64,000 bases of DNA from Planctomycetota bacterium (GCA_029259775.1 JAJDEN010000058.1:186001-250000), one strand, 5' to 3'; counted from the first letter of the stretch, positions 34,583-44,038 are shown. A program made the numbers and translations. The notes: a model not told the origin generated them from the sequence alone.

Positions 34583-36396
34583 CGCAGCAGCCCCACGAGG
34601 CGCCTGTCTCCGGGAGGCTGGTCCGCGAGCCAGCCGTCGAGGGCCGCCGTGTCGAGCTGGTTCAGCCACGGCAGCGCGAACGTCGGTACGCCCGGCAGCC
34701 ATGTGGCCAGCGTGCGCTCGTTCCCGACGTGCTTGGGGCCGACCAGGAACAGCGCGCGCAGGCTCGCGCCGCGACGCCGCAACGCCTCGACCGTGAGGAG
34801 CGTGTGGTTGAGCGTGCCGAGCCCGCTGCGCGCCACGAGCACGATCGGAGCGGCCAAGGCGCGCAGGAAGTCGCCCTGGTCCTCCCGCGGACCGAACGGC
34901 ACGCGCAGGCCACCCGCCGTCTCGAAGAGCCAGCAGGCGTCGGGGGCGGCGCGCAGGTGCGTCTGCGCGGCGGCAAGCAGGTCGGCGCAGCGCACCTCGG
35001 TGCCCTCCGCGGCGGCCGCCTGATCGACGGACGCGGGCAAGGCGAGCTGCACGGCGGGCGCGGGGGACGCATCGTCGCTGATGGTGGCGAGGCGACGCAC
35101 GGTGTCGGTGTCGAGGTCGGCCCCCGTCTGCACGGGCTTCCAATAGCGGACGTCCTTGCCCTCGGCGTGCGCCGCGCGGACCAGCAGCGCGGCGACCACC
35201 GTCTTGCCGACGTCCGTGTCGGTGCCCATGATGACGAGCGGCTGCGCCGTACGGACCGGCGCTTCGGCGGCTACGGCGAGATCGTCGTAGGCGTCCGCGA
35301 CCGCCGTGGCCATGCGCTCCGTGTCGGCCGGCGCATGATCGGCGTGGCAGACGATTCGGAGGGCGCCGCCTTCGGGGACGGTGGGGGGGCGTAGGGCGCG
35401 GATGTCAAAGCCCGCTTCTTGCAGCCGGGTCGCGCAGGCGCTGGCTGCCTGGGGCGAGCCGACGGGGACGGGCACGATCGGACTCGTACCGAGCGTGGGG
35501 ACGCCGCGCGCGGTCAGCGCGGCACGCAGCATCGTGGCGGCGGCATGCACTCGGGTGCGGCGCTCGGGCTCGCTGCGCACGACGTCGATCGCGCGTTCGA
35601 GGGCCGCCGCCATGGCCGGCAGGGGCGCGGTCGTGAACACGAACGCGCGCCCGCGATGGACCAGCGCCTCGATCAGCGCGTCAGACCCCGCGACGAAGGC
35701 ACCGGCAACACCGAGGGCCTTGCCGCCCGTGATCGTGCGCGCGAGCACGCGCGGCAGCTCGGCTGCGAGCCCGGCGCCCTCAGGGCCGTAGAGGCCCGCG
35801 GCGTGGGCTTCGTCCACGATCAGCCACGCGTCGTAGGTCTCGGCCAGGCGCGCGTAGTCCGCGAGCGGCGCGAGCGTGCCGTCCGTCGAGTGCACCGATT
35901 CGACGACGATGTAGCGTGCGCGTGCGTGCGCGGCGGCGCGGAGCCGACGCTCGAGATCGACCGGGTCGTCGTGCGCGAACACGTCGACCTCGGCGCGTCC
36001 CAGGCGGGCGCCGTCGATCAGGGACGCGTGGTTGCGGGCATCGCTGAGCAGGACATCGCCCGGGCGGGCGAGCGTCTGGAGGACCGCGAGGTTCGCGTGA
36101 TAGCCGCTCGGCAAGAGCAGGCAGCGTTCGGCGCCGAGCCAGGCCGCGGCAGCGCGCTCGGCGTCCTCGTGGGCGGCGGCATGGCCGGCGAGCAAGCGCG
36201 CGGCGCGCGCACCGACGCCGAAGCGCTCCAGGGCATCTCGTGCCGCCTGCACCAGCCGTGCGTCTCCGGCCAGGCCCAGGTAGTCGTTCGTGCAGGCATC
36301 GAAGCCCGTCGCTTCGCTCAGGCTGCGGCCCAGGCCTTCGGCGCGCCAGCGCGCCACCTCCTGGCGCAGGGCGTCATCGATCGTCGCGGTCGTCAC
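34579..36396 (-). CDS. bioF-bioD: BioF-BioD fusion: 8-amino-7-oxononanoate synthase + dethiobiotin synthetase
   Basis: This 605-residue protein joins two biotin enzymes. Residues 1 to about 375 are Bio[42 protein letters not shown], and the PLP lysine Lys226 in [11 protein letters not shown]. It condenses pimeloyl thioester with alanine. From about 387 the protein is BioD: P-loop GTDTDVGKT (391-399), KPVQTGAD, and [12 protein letters not shown]; it makes dethiobiotin using ATP and CO2. Fusion puts steps before and after BioA in one polypeptide. The GTG start at 36396 has GGAGG upstream and lies inside the 3' end of bioB (23-base overlap). The stop overlaps the bioA start (GTGA). Confidence 0.94.
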   Translation of the reverse strand: MTTATIDDALRQEVARWRAEGLGRSLSEATGFDACTNDYLGLAGDARLVQAARDALERFGVGARAARLLAGHAAAHEDAERAAAAWLGAERCLLLPSGYHANLAVLQTLARPGDVLLSDARNHASLIDGARLGRAEVDVFAHDDPVDLERRLRAAAHARARYIVVESVHSTDGTLAPLADYARLAETYDAWLIVDEAHAAGLYGPEGAGLAAELPRVLARTITGGKALGVAGAFVAGSDALIEALVHRGRAFVFTTAPLPAMAAALERAIDVVRSEPERRTRVHAAATMLRAALTARGVPTLGTSPIVPVPVGSPQAASACATRLQEAGFDIRALRPPTVPEGGALRIVCHADHAPADTERMATAVADAYDDLAVAAEAPVRTAQPLVIMGTDTDVGKTVVAALLVRAAHAEGKDVRYWKPVQTGADLDTDTVRRLATISDDASPAPAVQLALPASVDQAAAAEGTEVRCADLLAAAQTHLRAAPDACWLFETAGGLRVPFGPREDQGDFLRALAAPIVLVARSGLGTLNHTLLTVEALRRRGASLRALFLVGPKHVGNERTLATWLPGVPTFALPWLNQLDTAALDGWLADQPPGDRRLVGLLR

Positions 36397-37357
36397 GGGA
36401 CGCCTCCGCTTCGAAGCGCAGGCCGAGCTTGGCGAGCAGCGCAGCGTCCTTGTTGGGACCGGGGTTCGCCGCGGTGAGGAGGGTGTCGCCGAGGAAGATG
36501 CTGTTCGCGCCCGCGAGGAAGCAGAGCGCTTGCGCCTCGTCCGAGAGGGCATCACGCCCGGCGCTGAGCCTCACGCGGCTCTGCGGCATCAAGATGCGTG
36601 CCGTGGCGACCGCGCGGACGAGCTCGTCCCACGGGAGGCGGGGCCGGTTCTCGAGCGGCGTGCCTTCCACCGGAATCAGCGCGTTCAGCGGTACGCTCTC
36701 CGGCGCGGGGTCGAGGGTCGCCAAGGTGTGGAGCAGCGCGATGCGGTCGTCCGACGACTCGCCCATGCCGAGGATGCCGCCACAGCAGACGCTCAGGCCT
36801 GCGTCCCGGACGGTGCGGAGCGTTTCGAGGCGGTCGTCGTACGTGCGCGTCGTGATGATCTCGTCGTAGAACTCGCGCGACGTGTCGAGGTTGTGGTTGT
36901 AGTAGTCGAGCCCGGCCTCGCGAAGTCGCTCCGCCTGGCCGGCGTCGAGCATGCCGGCGGTCACGCAGGTCTGGAGTCCAAGCGACTTCACCTCGCGCAC
37001 CATGTCGAGCAGTTGGTCGAAGCCCTCACCGTCGCGGATCCCACGCCAGGCCGCCCCGAGGCAGAAGCGATCGGCGCCCCGCTCCTTCGCCGCGCGCGCC
37101 TCCGACGTGACGTCGGCCACATCCATCAGCGCTTCGCGCTCCACGGACGTCGTGTGATGCGCGGACTGGGGGCAGTAGGAGCAGTCTTCGGGGCAGGCGC
37201 CGGTCTTGACGCTCAGCAGCGAGGCGCATTGCACGTTGCGAGGGTCGTGGTGCTCGCGGTGCACGCGGGCCGCTTCGTGGACGAGGTCCAGCAGAGGTCG
37301 CGCGTAGAGAGAGGCGACATGGTCCACGGTCAAGGCGGTGGCGTGGGCGGTGGGCAT
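36374..37357 (-). CDS. bioB: Biotin synthase (radical SAM)
   Basis: This 327-residue protein is BioB. The radical-SAM cluster motif is Cys55-x3-Cys59-x2-Cys62 (CPEDCSYC). The family segments [31 protein letters not shown] and GGILGMGES follow, and the C-terminal SVRLSAGR-like [14 protein letters not shown] is present. It inserts sulfur into dethiobiotin, the last step of the pathway. ATG 37357 has GGAGAG upstream. It is the first gene of the biotin operon and is divergent from the seleno-methyltransferase gene (129 bases between starts). I saw no BirA-type operator palindrome in that gap. Confidence 0.96.
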   Translation of the reverse strand: MPTAHATALTVDHVASLYARPLLDLVHEAARVHREHHDPRNVQCASLLSVKTGACPEDCSYCPQSAHHTTSVEREALMDVADVTSEARAAKERGADRFCLGAAWRGIRDGEGFDQLLDMVREVKSLGLQTCVTAGMLDAGQAERLREAGLDYYNHNLDTSREFYDEIITTRTYDDRLETLRTVRDAGLSVCCGGILGMGESSDDRIALLHTLATLDPAPESVPLNALIPVEGTPLENRPRLPWDELVRAVATARILMPQSRVRLSAGRDALSDEAQALCFLAGANSIFLGDTLLTAANPGPNKDAALLAKLGLRFEAEASRDDRDDR

Positions 37358-37486
37358 GGCGCGGGCTCTCCGAGGACGCAGGGCGCCCACTCTGCCCGCA
37401 GGGGCGCCTGGGTCAAGCCGCGCCCGGCTTCCGGGATTCCCTGTCCACGGCTCGACGGGCCCGGAGTTCCCTCCCTGGAGGTAACC

Positions 37487-38284
37487 ATGTCCCTGTCGAC
37501 CCCTACCGGCTTCGACTTCGAGCGGCTCCGCGCCGAAGTGCGCGCGACCTACCGGCGCGTCGCCATCGATCCGCAGGACATCTACCACTTCCACCGGGGC
37601 GCCGCCTACGCCGCGCTCTATCTCGGCTACCGCCGCGTCGCCCTCGACAGCCTGCCGAAGGCTGCGCTCGAGTCCTTCGCCGGCGTCGGCAACCCGCACC
37701 GGCTGGGCTTCATCGAGGAGGGGTCGACCGTGCTCGACATCGGTTGCGGCTCCGGCACGGACCTGCTCCTCGCAGCCCGTGCCGTGGGCCGCTCCGGCCG
37801 AGCGATCGGCGTCGATGTAACGCCTTCGATGCGCGCTTTGGCGCGCCGCACCGCGCGCGAGGCCCGCATGGACATGCAGGTGGACATCCGTCCGGGTCTG
37901 GCCGAGGACCTACCGGTCAACGACGCGAGCGTGGATGTGGTCATCTCGAATGGCGTGCTGAACCTGACGCCCGACAAGCATCGCGCGTTCTCCGAGATCC
38001 GGCGCGTGCTCAAGCCGGGCGGCCGGCTGCACCTGGCCGATGTGGCTCTCGACATCGACCTGCACGAGCACGAGCGTATGGACGCGCATCTCTGGGCCGC
38101 CTGAATCGCAGGCGCTCTGCCGGAGGCAGAGCTCTTGGGCCTGTTGCGCGAACTCCGCTTCAAGGACGTGGCGATCAGGGAGCGCTTCGATTGCTTCCGT
38201 GACACGCAGGTTGCCGAGCGGGTGTCGCCCGAGGTCGCGCCGCATGGCGTCAACGTATTCGCCCGCCGTCCCGCGAGCGCGTAG
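37487..38284 (+). CDS. ArsM/UbiE-like methyltransferase selenoprotein (in-frame TGA = Sec206)
   Basis: Reading through TGA 38102-38104 gives a 265-residue class I methyltransferase. Motif I is [11 protein letters not shown] (82-92). [18 protein letters not shown] (152-168) and [17 protein letters not shown] are typical of the arsenite-methyltransferase/UbiE-like group. After HLWAA comes Sec206-I-A-G-A-L, where relatives have C-[VI]-x-G-A-L. The following 59 residues ([20 protein letters not shown]...[10 protein letters not shown]) complete the family's C-terminus and end at TAG 38282. By my count about 83 percent of extension codons end in G/C. A perfect hairpin lies at 38114-38132. The equivalent of another ArsM cysteine is Gly156 here, so arsenic as substrate is uncertain. 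GGAGG precedes the ATG. Confidence 0.88.
38114..38132 (+). promoter_or_regulatory. Bacterial SECIS-like hairpin for the methyltransferase selenoprotein
   Basis: GCUCUGCC-GGA-GGCAGAGC forms a perfect eight-pair stem with a GGA loop. The loop begins 18 bases after the UGA, within the normal bacterial range, and starts with G. The U that often follows the G is absent (A instead), a small departure from the E. coli fdhF type. Confidence 0.75.
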
Positions 38285-38296
38285 GCCGCGTGTCGA

Positions 38297-38866
38297 TCAG
38301 CTGCCGTGCTTCTCGAGGCCGTGCTTCTTCAGGAGCGCATCGAGGACGGGGGACACGCTTTGGCTGAAGAGCAGCTTGTTGGTCTTCTTCGCGCCGCGCC
38401 CGCCGTAGATGTGGATCCATGTGCACTCGAAGCAGATCACGAGGTCCACGCGCCGGTCGCCGGTGCCGAAGGAGATGGCATGCCGGGGGTTGAAACAGCC
38501 GGCCGGGCCGGCGTCCTCCGCGAGCAGGCCGCGGTAGACGGCCTCGATCAGCTTCTTGCGGTCGGTGGGATCCGTGATGTCGGCCTGACCGAGGATGCCC
38601 CACATCTGCAGGCGGTTCTCGTGGGGCGACAGCTTGCCGTCGACCACGGGGTGCGGGTGCAGCGCGTAGAGCGTCATGCGGTCCGGCGCCTCGAACATGG
38701 CACGATCCGCCTCGGGCAGCGCGGCGAGCACCTGCTTCGCATCGCGCCCCGCGAACGCGGGGGCCTTCGTTGCATCGCCCGTGGCCTCCGCCTTCGGCCG
38801 GGCATCGCCACAGGCTGTGGCAAGAACCAGTACCCAGGCCAGCAGGATGATGTCGCGCGCTCGCAT
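38297..38866 (-). CDS. Lipoprotein of unknown function
   Basis: This 189-residue protein has a lipoprotein signal with lipobox LATA-Cys19. The mature part has a helical AALPEADRAMFEAPDRMTLYAL start and later IEAVYRGLLAED and VDLVICFECTWIHIYGG. No family is recognised with certainty; the pattern of a short secreted protein with CFECTWIHIY recurs in unannotated planctomycete proteins by impression only. A TACGCT element at 38886-38891 (minus) lies 19 bases upstream. It converges with the seleno-methyltransferase, and its 3' end lies only 12 bases beyond that gene's TAG, which fits the longer, read-through gene model. Confidence 0.75.
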   Translation of the reverse strand: MRARDIILLAWVLVLATACGDARPKAEATGDATKAPAFAGRDAKQVLAALPEADRAMFEAPDRMTLYALHPHPVVDGKLSPHENRLQMWGILGQADITDPTDRKKLIEAVYRGLLAEDAGPAGCFNPRHAISFGTGDRRVDLVICFECTWIHIYGGRGAKKTNKLLFSQSVSPVLDALLKKHGLEKHGS

Positions 38867-38932
38867 GCGTTCTCCTTCGCCGGACAGCGTATCCGCCTGG
38901 GCTCGGCATCCAAGCGCCTACGAACGGACCTG

Positions 38933-40648
38933 CTATCGGCGTGAGAAGACGATGCGATCCTGGAACTTGTGGCTCCAGGCCTTCGGATCGAACGCCGTCT
39001 TGCTCCAGGATTCGTCGCTCGCCAGGTGAGAGGACATGGTGAGCAGCTTCTTCGGCTGCTTGCCCTGCGCCGCCCGCGCCTTGTTCTCGGTGCGGATCTT
39101 CTGGTTCTTCTTGTGGAAGAAGTCTACCCAGTAGCGCGCCTTGTAGTGGTCGTACATGCGCATGAACTCCGTCGCGAGGATCGCCGCCAGACGACTGTCG
39201 CCCGTGATCAGCATGGCGTTCTCATCGTTGTCCTGGCACGACGGCTTGGAGAAGTTGGCGGAGCCGATCAGGACCTTCGGGTTCTTGCTCAGCGGGTCGA
39301 CCACGATCGATTTCGCGTGGATCTTGTGCGCGCCGAACGCCTTGGCATCCCAGGTCTCGCCGAGGTAGGTCTTCATGCGTTTCGGGGGGAAGAACCGGGT
39401 GTTGCGGCGCTTGAGCCCCGCGATCTTCTTCTGGGCCGTGGCATTGACCAGACCGTACTCAAGCAGGCCCGGCGCGTTGCCCAGGATCGAGTCCACCATC
39501 GTGTTGGCGACGCCGAAGGGCGCACTGACGAAGACCGCGGACTTCGCGTTGCTGATCAGGTCCACGGACGCGTCCAGGATGTCATTCTTGCGAACGGGCG
39601 AGAAGAAGGTCTTGTGCGCGAGACGTGGGTTCATCGCGTTCGCGCGGGTCATGAGCGCGCGATTCAGCGTCTTGCTGTCCGCCTTCGAGGGGTTGGGGAG
39701 CAGGTCCTGGAAGTAGTCTTCGAAGTGCTGGACCGCATCGGCGTCGCGCACCACCAGCGCCGTGTTCGTCTGGAAGTTGAAGGCGTTCTCCGAGAAGTTC
39801 GCCGACCCGGTCCACACTTCGCGGGGCACGCCGCCCACGAGTCGGATCACGATCTTGTTGTGACTGATGTTCACGGTCGTGCGCGGCGTAGAGACGGCCT
39901 TGCTCTTGAGGCCGAACTTCTTCAGCACCGCGAAGTTCTTGTCGGTCGAGTGCTTGCCCTTCTTCGCGTCGTGCACGATGTGCACGTCGACGCCGCGGCC
40001 ACGCGCGTCCTTGAACGCCTTGGCGATTTCGTGGTCGAAGAACTCGTAGATCGCGACATGCAGTGCCTCCCCCGAGCGGGCCGCCCCGATGAAGCCAAGC
40101 AGGGACTCCTTCAACCCGCGCGACAGCCATGCATAGGCGGCGTTGTTCGGGACTTCGTCCGGTGGCGTGTTGCCGAATCGATGGAAGTAGGCCTTGGCCG
40201 CCGTGACACCGCGATTCACGTAGACGCCGAGGTCCCCCGTGTCCTCCGCCGAGGGCCGGATCTCGAATTTGATCGCCCGCTCCTTGCGCGTTGGGTTGGC
40301 GGGCGTGCCGCGCATGGGGAATACTTCATAGCGGTAGGCGCGGTCGGGGCGCACCGAGTAGTCGTTCCAGCGAAAGCGTTGGAACGGCGCGGTGTCGGAG
40401 CGCACGTCTCCCTGGCGGCCGTCGTCCGTCTCCTTGAAGCGCTTGTAGCCGCCCAGCCAATCTCGGCGGAGGACCTCCTTGGTGTCGGGGTCCATGTCGG
40501 TGCGTCGTACGGCGAAGCCGAGCAGCCCCTTGCGCAGCTTCGGGTCGTCGAAGCTCCAGCCGATCACCGCCGAGTGCGTCCCGACCAGGGCCGCGCCGTG
40601 ATACGGGCCTGCCTTGCGGGTGATGACTGGCTTGTAGTTGATGCTCAT
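38933..40648 (-). CDS. Phospholipase-D-like domain protein
   Basis: This 571-residue protein has two PLD-type half-sites. The C-terminal one is KIHAKSIVVDPLSKNPKVLIGSANFSKPS, shown by HAK-x4-D and GSANF. The N-terminal one reads SHNKIVIRLVGGV with GSANFSEN after it; the usual Asp of HxKx4D is Leu, so the first site is imperfect. The N-terminal 130 residues are beta-rich (AALVGTHSAVIGWSF). No signal peptide is obvious. PLD-family proteins cut phosphodiester bonds in lipids or nucleic acid; the target is unknown. A TAGAGT element at 40684-40689 (minus) lies 35 bases upstream. Confidence 0.85.
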   Translation of the reverse strand: MSINYKPVITRKAGPYHGAALVGTHSAVIGWSFDDPKLRKGLLGFAVRRTDMDPDTKEVLRRDWLGGYKRFKETDDGRQGDVRSDTAPFQRFRWNDYSVRPDRAYRYEVFPMRGTPANPTRKERAIKFEIRPSAEDTGDLGVYVNRGVTAAKAYFHRFGNTPPDEVPNNAAYAWLSRGLKESLLGFIGAARSGEALHVAIYEFFDHEIAKAFKDARGRGVDVHIVHDAKKGKHSTDKNFAVLKKFGLKSKAVSTPRTTVNISHNKIVIRLVGGVPREVWTGSANFSENAFNFQTNTALVVRDADAVQHFEDYFQDLLPNPSKADSKTLNRALMTRANAMNPRLAHKTFFSPVRKNDILDASVDLISNAKSAVFVSAPFGVANTMVDSILGNAPGLLEYGLVNATAQKKIAGLKRRNTRFFPPKRMKTYLGETWDAKAFGAHKIHAKSIVVDPLSKNPKVLIGSANFSKPSCQDNDENAMLITGDSRLAAILATEFMRMYDHYKARYWVDFFHKKNQKIRTENKARAAQGKQPKKLLTMSSHLASDESWSKTAFDPKAWSHKFQDRIVFSRR

Positions 40649-40827
40649 CGTGGCTCCCTCCGCTCGATCCCATCCACCTGCGCAACTCTACCGAAAACGC
40701 GGCGTGGCTGCCGGGGGACCGGGCCGCATCGCCGGCCAGCGGCAGGATTCTGGGCCGTGGGGGGCGTCTCGACATGCCGCGTGGCCGGCCGCTTCCGGAG
40801 GCACCGTTCCGCGTCGAGAGCCGGGGG

Positions 40828-41280
40828 CTACGCCGGAAGGTCGCGGCGCATGTTGAAGTGCGTTTCGGTCTCATCGACGACCTCGAACCCGAGGCGCTCG
40901 TAGAGCCGTTTGGCCGGGTTGGGCTTGAGCACGCGAAGCACCGTCGGCACGCCCCGCCGTACGGCGTGCGCGATGACGTCCTTCACGACGCGGGTCCCGA
41001 CGCCAAGGCGTTGGACGCGCGGCAGCAGGACCACCGAGAGAAGATTCACCGCATCCTCGTCATCCCGCACGAGCAGATAGCCCGCATCGCGGCCGCGCAC
41101 CGTGATGACATCTGGTGCGTACCGGTCCAGCCATTCATGTGTGAGCTCGTCCGACCGCGCTTCGTCCCAGCCCCAGACGGCCTCGATCCACGGGCGTAGG
41201 CCCTCATGATGCACGCGCACCAGGAAGGCGCGGTCCTCCGCCGTGGACGGTCGCAGCTCGTAGGCCAGCTCGCGGCTCAC
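40828..41280 (-). CDS. GNAT-family N-acetyltransferase
   Basis: This 150-residue protein follows the GNAT fold. It starts LRPSTAEDRAFLVRVHH, has strand LLSVVLLPRVQRLGVGTRVV with the acetyl-CoA motif QRLGVGT, and ends PAKRLYERLGFEVVDETETHFNMRR. The acetyl acceptor is unknown. Its GTG start at 41280 overlaps the stop of the upstream aminotransferase by four bases (GTGA), so they are translated together and may act on the same amine. Confidence 0.88.
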   Translation of the reverse strand: MSRELAYELRPSTAEDRAFLVRVHHEGLRPWIEAVWGWDEARSDELTHEWLDRYAPDVITVRGRDAGYLLVRDDEDAVNLLSVVLLPRVQRLGVGTRVVKDVIAHAVRRGVPTVLRVLKPNPAKRLYERLGFEVVDETETHFNMRRDLPA

Positions 41281-42542
41281 GCGCCCTTGAGCATGGCCTC
41301 GAGGCGGTCGAGGCCCATGCGCACGTTGTCGATCGGCGGACCGAACGAGAAACGCATCCACTGCTTGTAGGGGGACTCCGCTGTGCGCGTCTTCCCCGGA
41401 TTCACGTCGAAGAAGTGGCCGGGGACCGTCATCACCTTGTGCTGCAGGGCGGCCTGGAAGAAGGCGTCGGCGTCGTGGAACGGCGCCGGAAGGTCGCGCA
41501 GCGTGGCCCAGAGGTAGAACGTCGACTCGCTCGGCTTGGCGCACGTGATGCCCATGGCCGCGAGGCGTTCCACCATCAGGTTGCGCTTGGCCGCGAAGCC
41601 CTCGCGCAGGGCGGTCGTCTCCTGGTCGGCGCGCGCAGGCTCGAGCACGTCGCACGCGGCGCGCTGGATCGGCTGGCTCGGTCCGCCGTCGATCGCGCTG
41701 GCCGCGCGTCCCAGCGTGTCGACCCAGTCCTTCGGGCCGAGGGCCCAACCGACACGCCAGCCCGGATAGCGGTAGCTCTTCGTGAGCCCGTCGATGAGCA
41801 GGACGGGGTCCTCGTTCACGTCGTCGACGTGCGCGGCGGCCGAGACCGGTCCTGCGCCGGGCTTGCCGTCGGGCGTGTAGATGAAGTGGGAGTAGAACTC
41901 GTCGCTCACGAGCGCGCAGCCGTGGTCGCGCGCTGTCTGCACGTACGAGGCCAGCTCGTCGCCCTGGATCACCTGGCCCGTCGGGTTGCAGGGGTTGCTG
42001 AAGACGAATGCGCCGAGCCCGTGCTCCTGGACCCGCCGGCGGAAGACGTCGGCCGGAATCTTGAAGCCATCCTCTTCGCGCGTGTCGAGGTGGACCGGCG
42101 TGATGCGGTGCCGGTGGTAGTCGAACATGTCCTCGTAGGCGGTGTAGTCAGGCGTCTGGTAGCCGACCGGCACGTCGCCCAGGGCCGCGAAGAGGCGTGA
42201 CAGCATGAGGCGCCCGCCCGCGGCGACTGCGACGTTCTCGGGTCCGTATTGCGAGGCCTTGCCCACGCGGAAGAGGCGGTTGTAGTGCTCCGCCACCCGC
42301 GCACGGAGCGCGTCGGTGCCGTTGATGTGACCGTAGGCGTGGTCGCCCGGCTCCATGTCGATGCGGCTGTAGCGGGGGGGCGCGCCCTCCATCTCGCCGA
42401 TCTCGGGCTGGCCCTGCCCCAGGTTGCACCAATCCGGATGGCCGTTGTGGAAGCCGAGCTTCATCGCTTCAGCGACGACGTAGATAACCCCCATGTAGGG
42501 GATGGTGCGCAGCGACTGGCGTGCGCTCTCCTGGGTCTGCAT
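41277..42542 (-). CDS. PLP-dependent aminotransferase, class I/II
   Basis: This 421-residue protein is an aspartate-aminotransferase-fold enzyme. Key pieces are AVAAGGRLMLSRLFAAL, FSNPCNPTGQVI (cofactor and substrate contacts), ALVSDEFYSHFIY, the PLP lysine Lys255 in GLTKSYRYPGWRVGW, and the C-terminal RTAESPYKQWMRFSFG with the carboxylate-binding Arg region. The amino donor is not predictable. It heads a two-gene unit with a coupled GNAT acetyltransferase. The start ATG 42542 has a weak upstream context; TATCCG at about 42566 on the minus strand could be a -10 box. Confidence 0.9.
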   Translation of the reverse strand: MQTQESARQSLRTIPYMGVIYVVAEAMKLGFHNGHPDWCNLGQGQPEIGEMEGAPPRYSRIDMEPGDHAYGHINGTDALRARVAEHYNRLFRVGKASQYGPENVAVAAGGRLMLSRLFAALGDVPVGYQTPDYTAYEDMFDYHRHRITPVHLDTREEDGFKIPADVFRRRVQEHGLGAFVFSNPCNPTGQVIQGDELASYVQTARDHGCALVSDEFYSHFIYTPDGKPGAGPVSAAAHVDDVNEDPVLLIDGLTKSYRYPGWRVGWALGPKDWVDTLGRAASAIDGGPSQPIQRAACDVLEPARADQETTALREGFAAKRNLMVERLAAMGITCAKPSESTFYLWATLRDLPAPFHDADAFFQAALQHKVMTVPGHFFDVNPGKTRTAESPYKQWMRFSFGPPIDNVRMGLDRLEAMLKGA

Positions 42543-42596
42543 GGCGTGGGGTCCTTGGCTTGGATCGGATAGCGCTTCGGTCGGGGGCTCTACAGG

Positions 42597-42634
42597 TCCT
42601 CTACAGCGTGTCCTCTACAGCGTGTCCTCTACAG
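42597..42634. repeat. 14-bp tandem repeat, 2.7 copies, overlapping a stop codon
   Basis: TCCTCTACAGCGTG occurs at 42597-42610 and 42611-42624, followed by a partial copy at 42625-42634. The last copy contains the stop codon of the cysteine-dioxygenase-like gene (minus strand). The unit is not a multiple of three. It looks like local slippage duplication past the gene end. Confidence 0.8.
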
Positions 42635-43216
42635 GTTGAGGTCGAGGTTGATGGCGTCCGGGTCCTCGATGAGATCGAGGCCATAGGCATGCAGCGTAAC
42701 GACCGGCGCATCCGACGCGTTGTAGATCCGATGCACGTCGCACAAGCCCGGCCGCACGGTGGCGGTATCTCCGGGGGCGCACAGGATGTCCTTCGTCTGT
42801 GTCACGACGTGACGGCCGTCGTCGTTCTCGACGCAGTCGTAGCAGGCGACGTTGGGCGTGCCTGCGTAGACGCCGACGGCGCCCCACGCGGTATGGCCGT
42901 GGATGACCGTGCCCTGGCCCGGTAGCCAGACCAGGGCGAGCAGCGTGAAGTGCTTGTCGGGACACGCGTAGAGCACATGCTTGCAGTACGTCTCGCTCGA
43001 CGGCTGACGCAGCTCGTCGCAGAGCAGGTCCGGCGTGGCGAGGAGGGGCCCCAGGGCCTCGGCCACCCGGTTGGGGACCTCGTCGGGGATCTGGTCCGCG
43101 TCGACCGTCCGCAGGATCTCGCTCACGCTGTCGCAGAAGGTGGCGACGGCCGGATGCGCCTTGGCATGGGCGCCGTAGGCCGCGTCAGCGGGGCATGGAC
43201 GGGTATCGGAGGGCAT
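42629..43216 (-). CDS. Cysteine-dioxygenase-like cupin protein
   Basis: This 195-residue protein has the cupin fold of the cysteine dioxygenase type I family. The three-His iron site is His106 and His108 (VIHGHTAWGAVGVYAG) and His162 (GLCDVHRIYNAS). LVWLPGQGTVIHGH matches the usual WxPGQxTpIHdH pattern. It oxidises a thiol such as cysteine to a sulfinic acid; bacterial members also use mercaptopropionate and similar thiols. ATG 43216 has AGGAG upstream and a TAGGCT element at 43245-43250 (minus); a longer frame exists upstream without support. Confidence 0.86.
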   Translation of the reverse strand: MPSDTRPCPADAAYGAHAKAHPAVATFCDSVSEILRTVDADQIPDEVPNRVAEALGPLLATPDLLCDELRQPSSETYCKHVLYACPDKHFTLLALVWLPGQGTVIHGHTAWGAVGVYAGTPNVACYDCVENDDGRHVVTQTKDILCAPGDTATVRPGLCDVHRIYNASDAPVVTLHAYGLDLIEDPDAINLDLNL

Positions 43217-43291
43217 GGGCAGGGCTCCTGAGGCGTGCGCTCCCAGCCTACCGGGCACCGCCGCCTCCGGGCAACGAGGCCCCGGGTGCGT

Positions 43292-44038
43292 CTATTTGCC
43301 GCCGCGCTTCTTCGCTTCGATCTCGCGCGCCGCCTTGATGCGCAGCGACCCCAGCATGGCCAGCTCCCGTACGGCCGACTCCGGGCTGAGGCCCATCAGG
43401 CGGCCCACGAAGCGGTACTTGCCGCCGACCCACGCGAAGGACCAGAGGTGCCAGCCCTCCTTCTCGCCGGGCTTGACCAAGCGCAGCGAATAGAGCGGCG
43501 TCGGCGCCTGCATCTTGCCCAGCGCGATCGACTGGTAGGCGGTGGACATCTCGTCGCCCGGCGTGGCGAAGCGCTCGGCCAGCACGGTCGTCTTGCCGGC
43601 CGCCTGGTTCTTGCGGACTTCCGCCGGAAGCTGGGGGATCCGCAGCGGCCAGATGGCGTACTCCTTCAAGAGGGCATCCGCCTTGTCCTCACCGAAGGTC
43701 GTGCTGAACCAGGCGCGCGCGTCGCGCATCATCAGGTCCTTCACGTTGGCCTGCGCCTCCACGTCCGTGCCGGTGGCGCAGATGCGGAGAAGATCCCGCA
43801 TGCGCGCGCTGAAGCCCTCGATGGAGCCCTCTGCAGCGGGCGGCGCCGCCTTGGGCCCCTTCTTCGGGGACAGTGCCTTCTTCGGGGCCAGGGCGTTCGT
43901 CGGCAGGGACGTCACGGGCTCCTCCGCTGCCGGCGCCTTCGCGGGGGGCGCCGTGCCCGCGGGCTTCGACGAATCGTCGCCGCAGGCAGCGGCCAGGAGG
44001 ACGATCACGAGGAGAAGCGCTCGGGGGGTGCGGTGCAT
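43292..44038 (-). CDS. Lipoprotein of unknown function
   Basis: This 248-residue protein has lipobox LLAAA-Cys19 followed by a Pro/Ala/Lys-rich spacer with two PKKALSPKKG-like steps. The mature domain (IEGFSARMRDLLRICATG through RFVGRLMGLSPES) is mixed alpha/beta and ends in a Lys/Glu-rich helix. Its TPLYSLRLVKPGEKEGWHLWSFAWVGGKYRFVGRL pattern, seen in short pieces such as WSFAWVGGKYRFVG, suggests a small NTF2/SnoaL-like or PepSY-like fold, but this is not secure. It lies three bases after the DinB gene stop, so the two are co-transcribed. Confidence 0.75.
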   Translation of the reverse strand: MHRTPRALLLVIVLLAAACGDDSSKPAGTAPPAKAPAAEEPVTSLPTNALAPKKALSPKKGPKAAPPAAEGSIEGFSARMRDLLRICATGTDVEAQANVKDLMMRDARAWFSTTFGEDKADALLKEYAIWPLRIPQLPAEVRKNQAAGKTTVLAERFATPGDEMSTAYQSIALGKMQAPTPLYSLRLVKPGEKEGWHLWSFAWVGGKYRFVGRLMGLSPESAVRELAMLGSLRIKAAREIEAKKRGGK

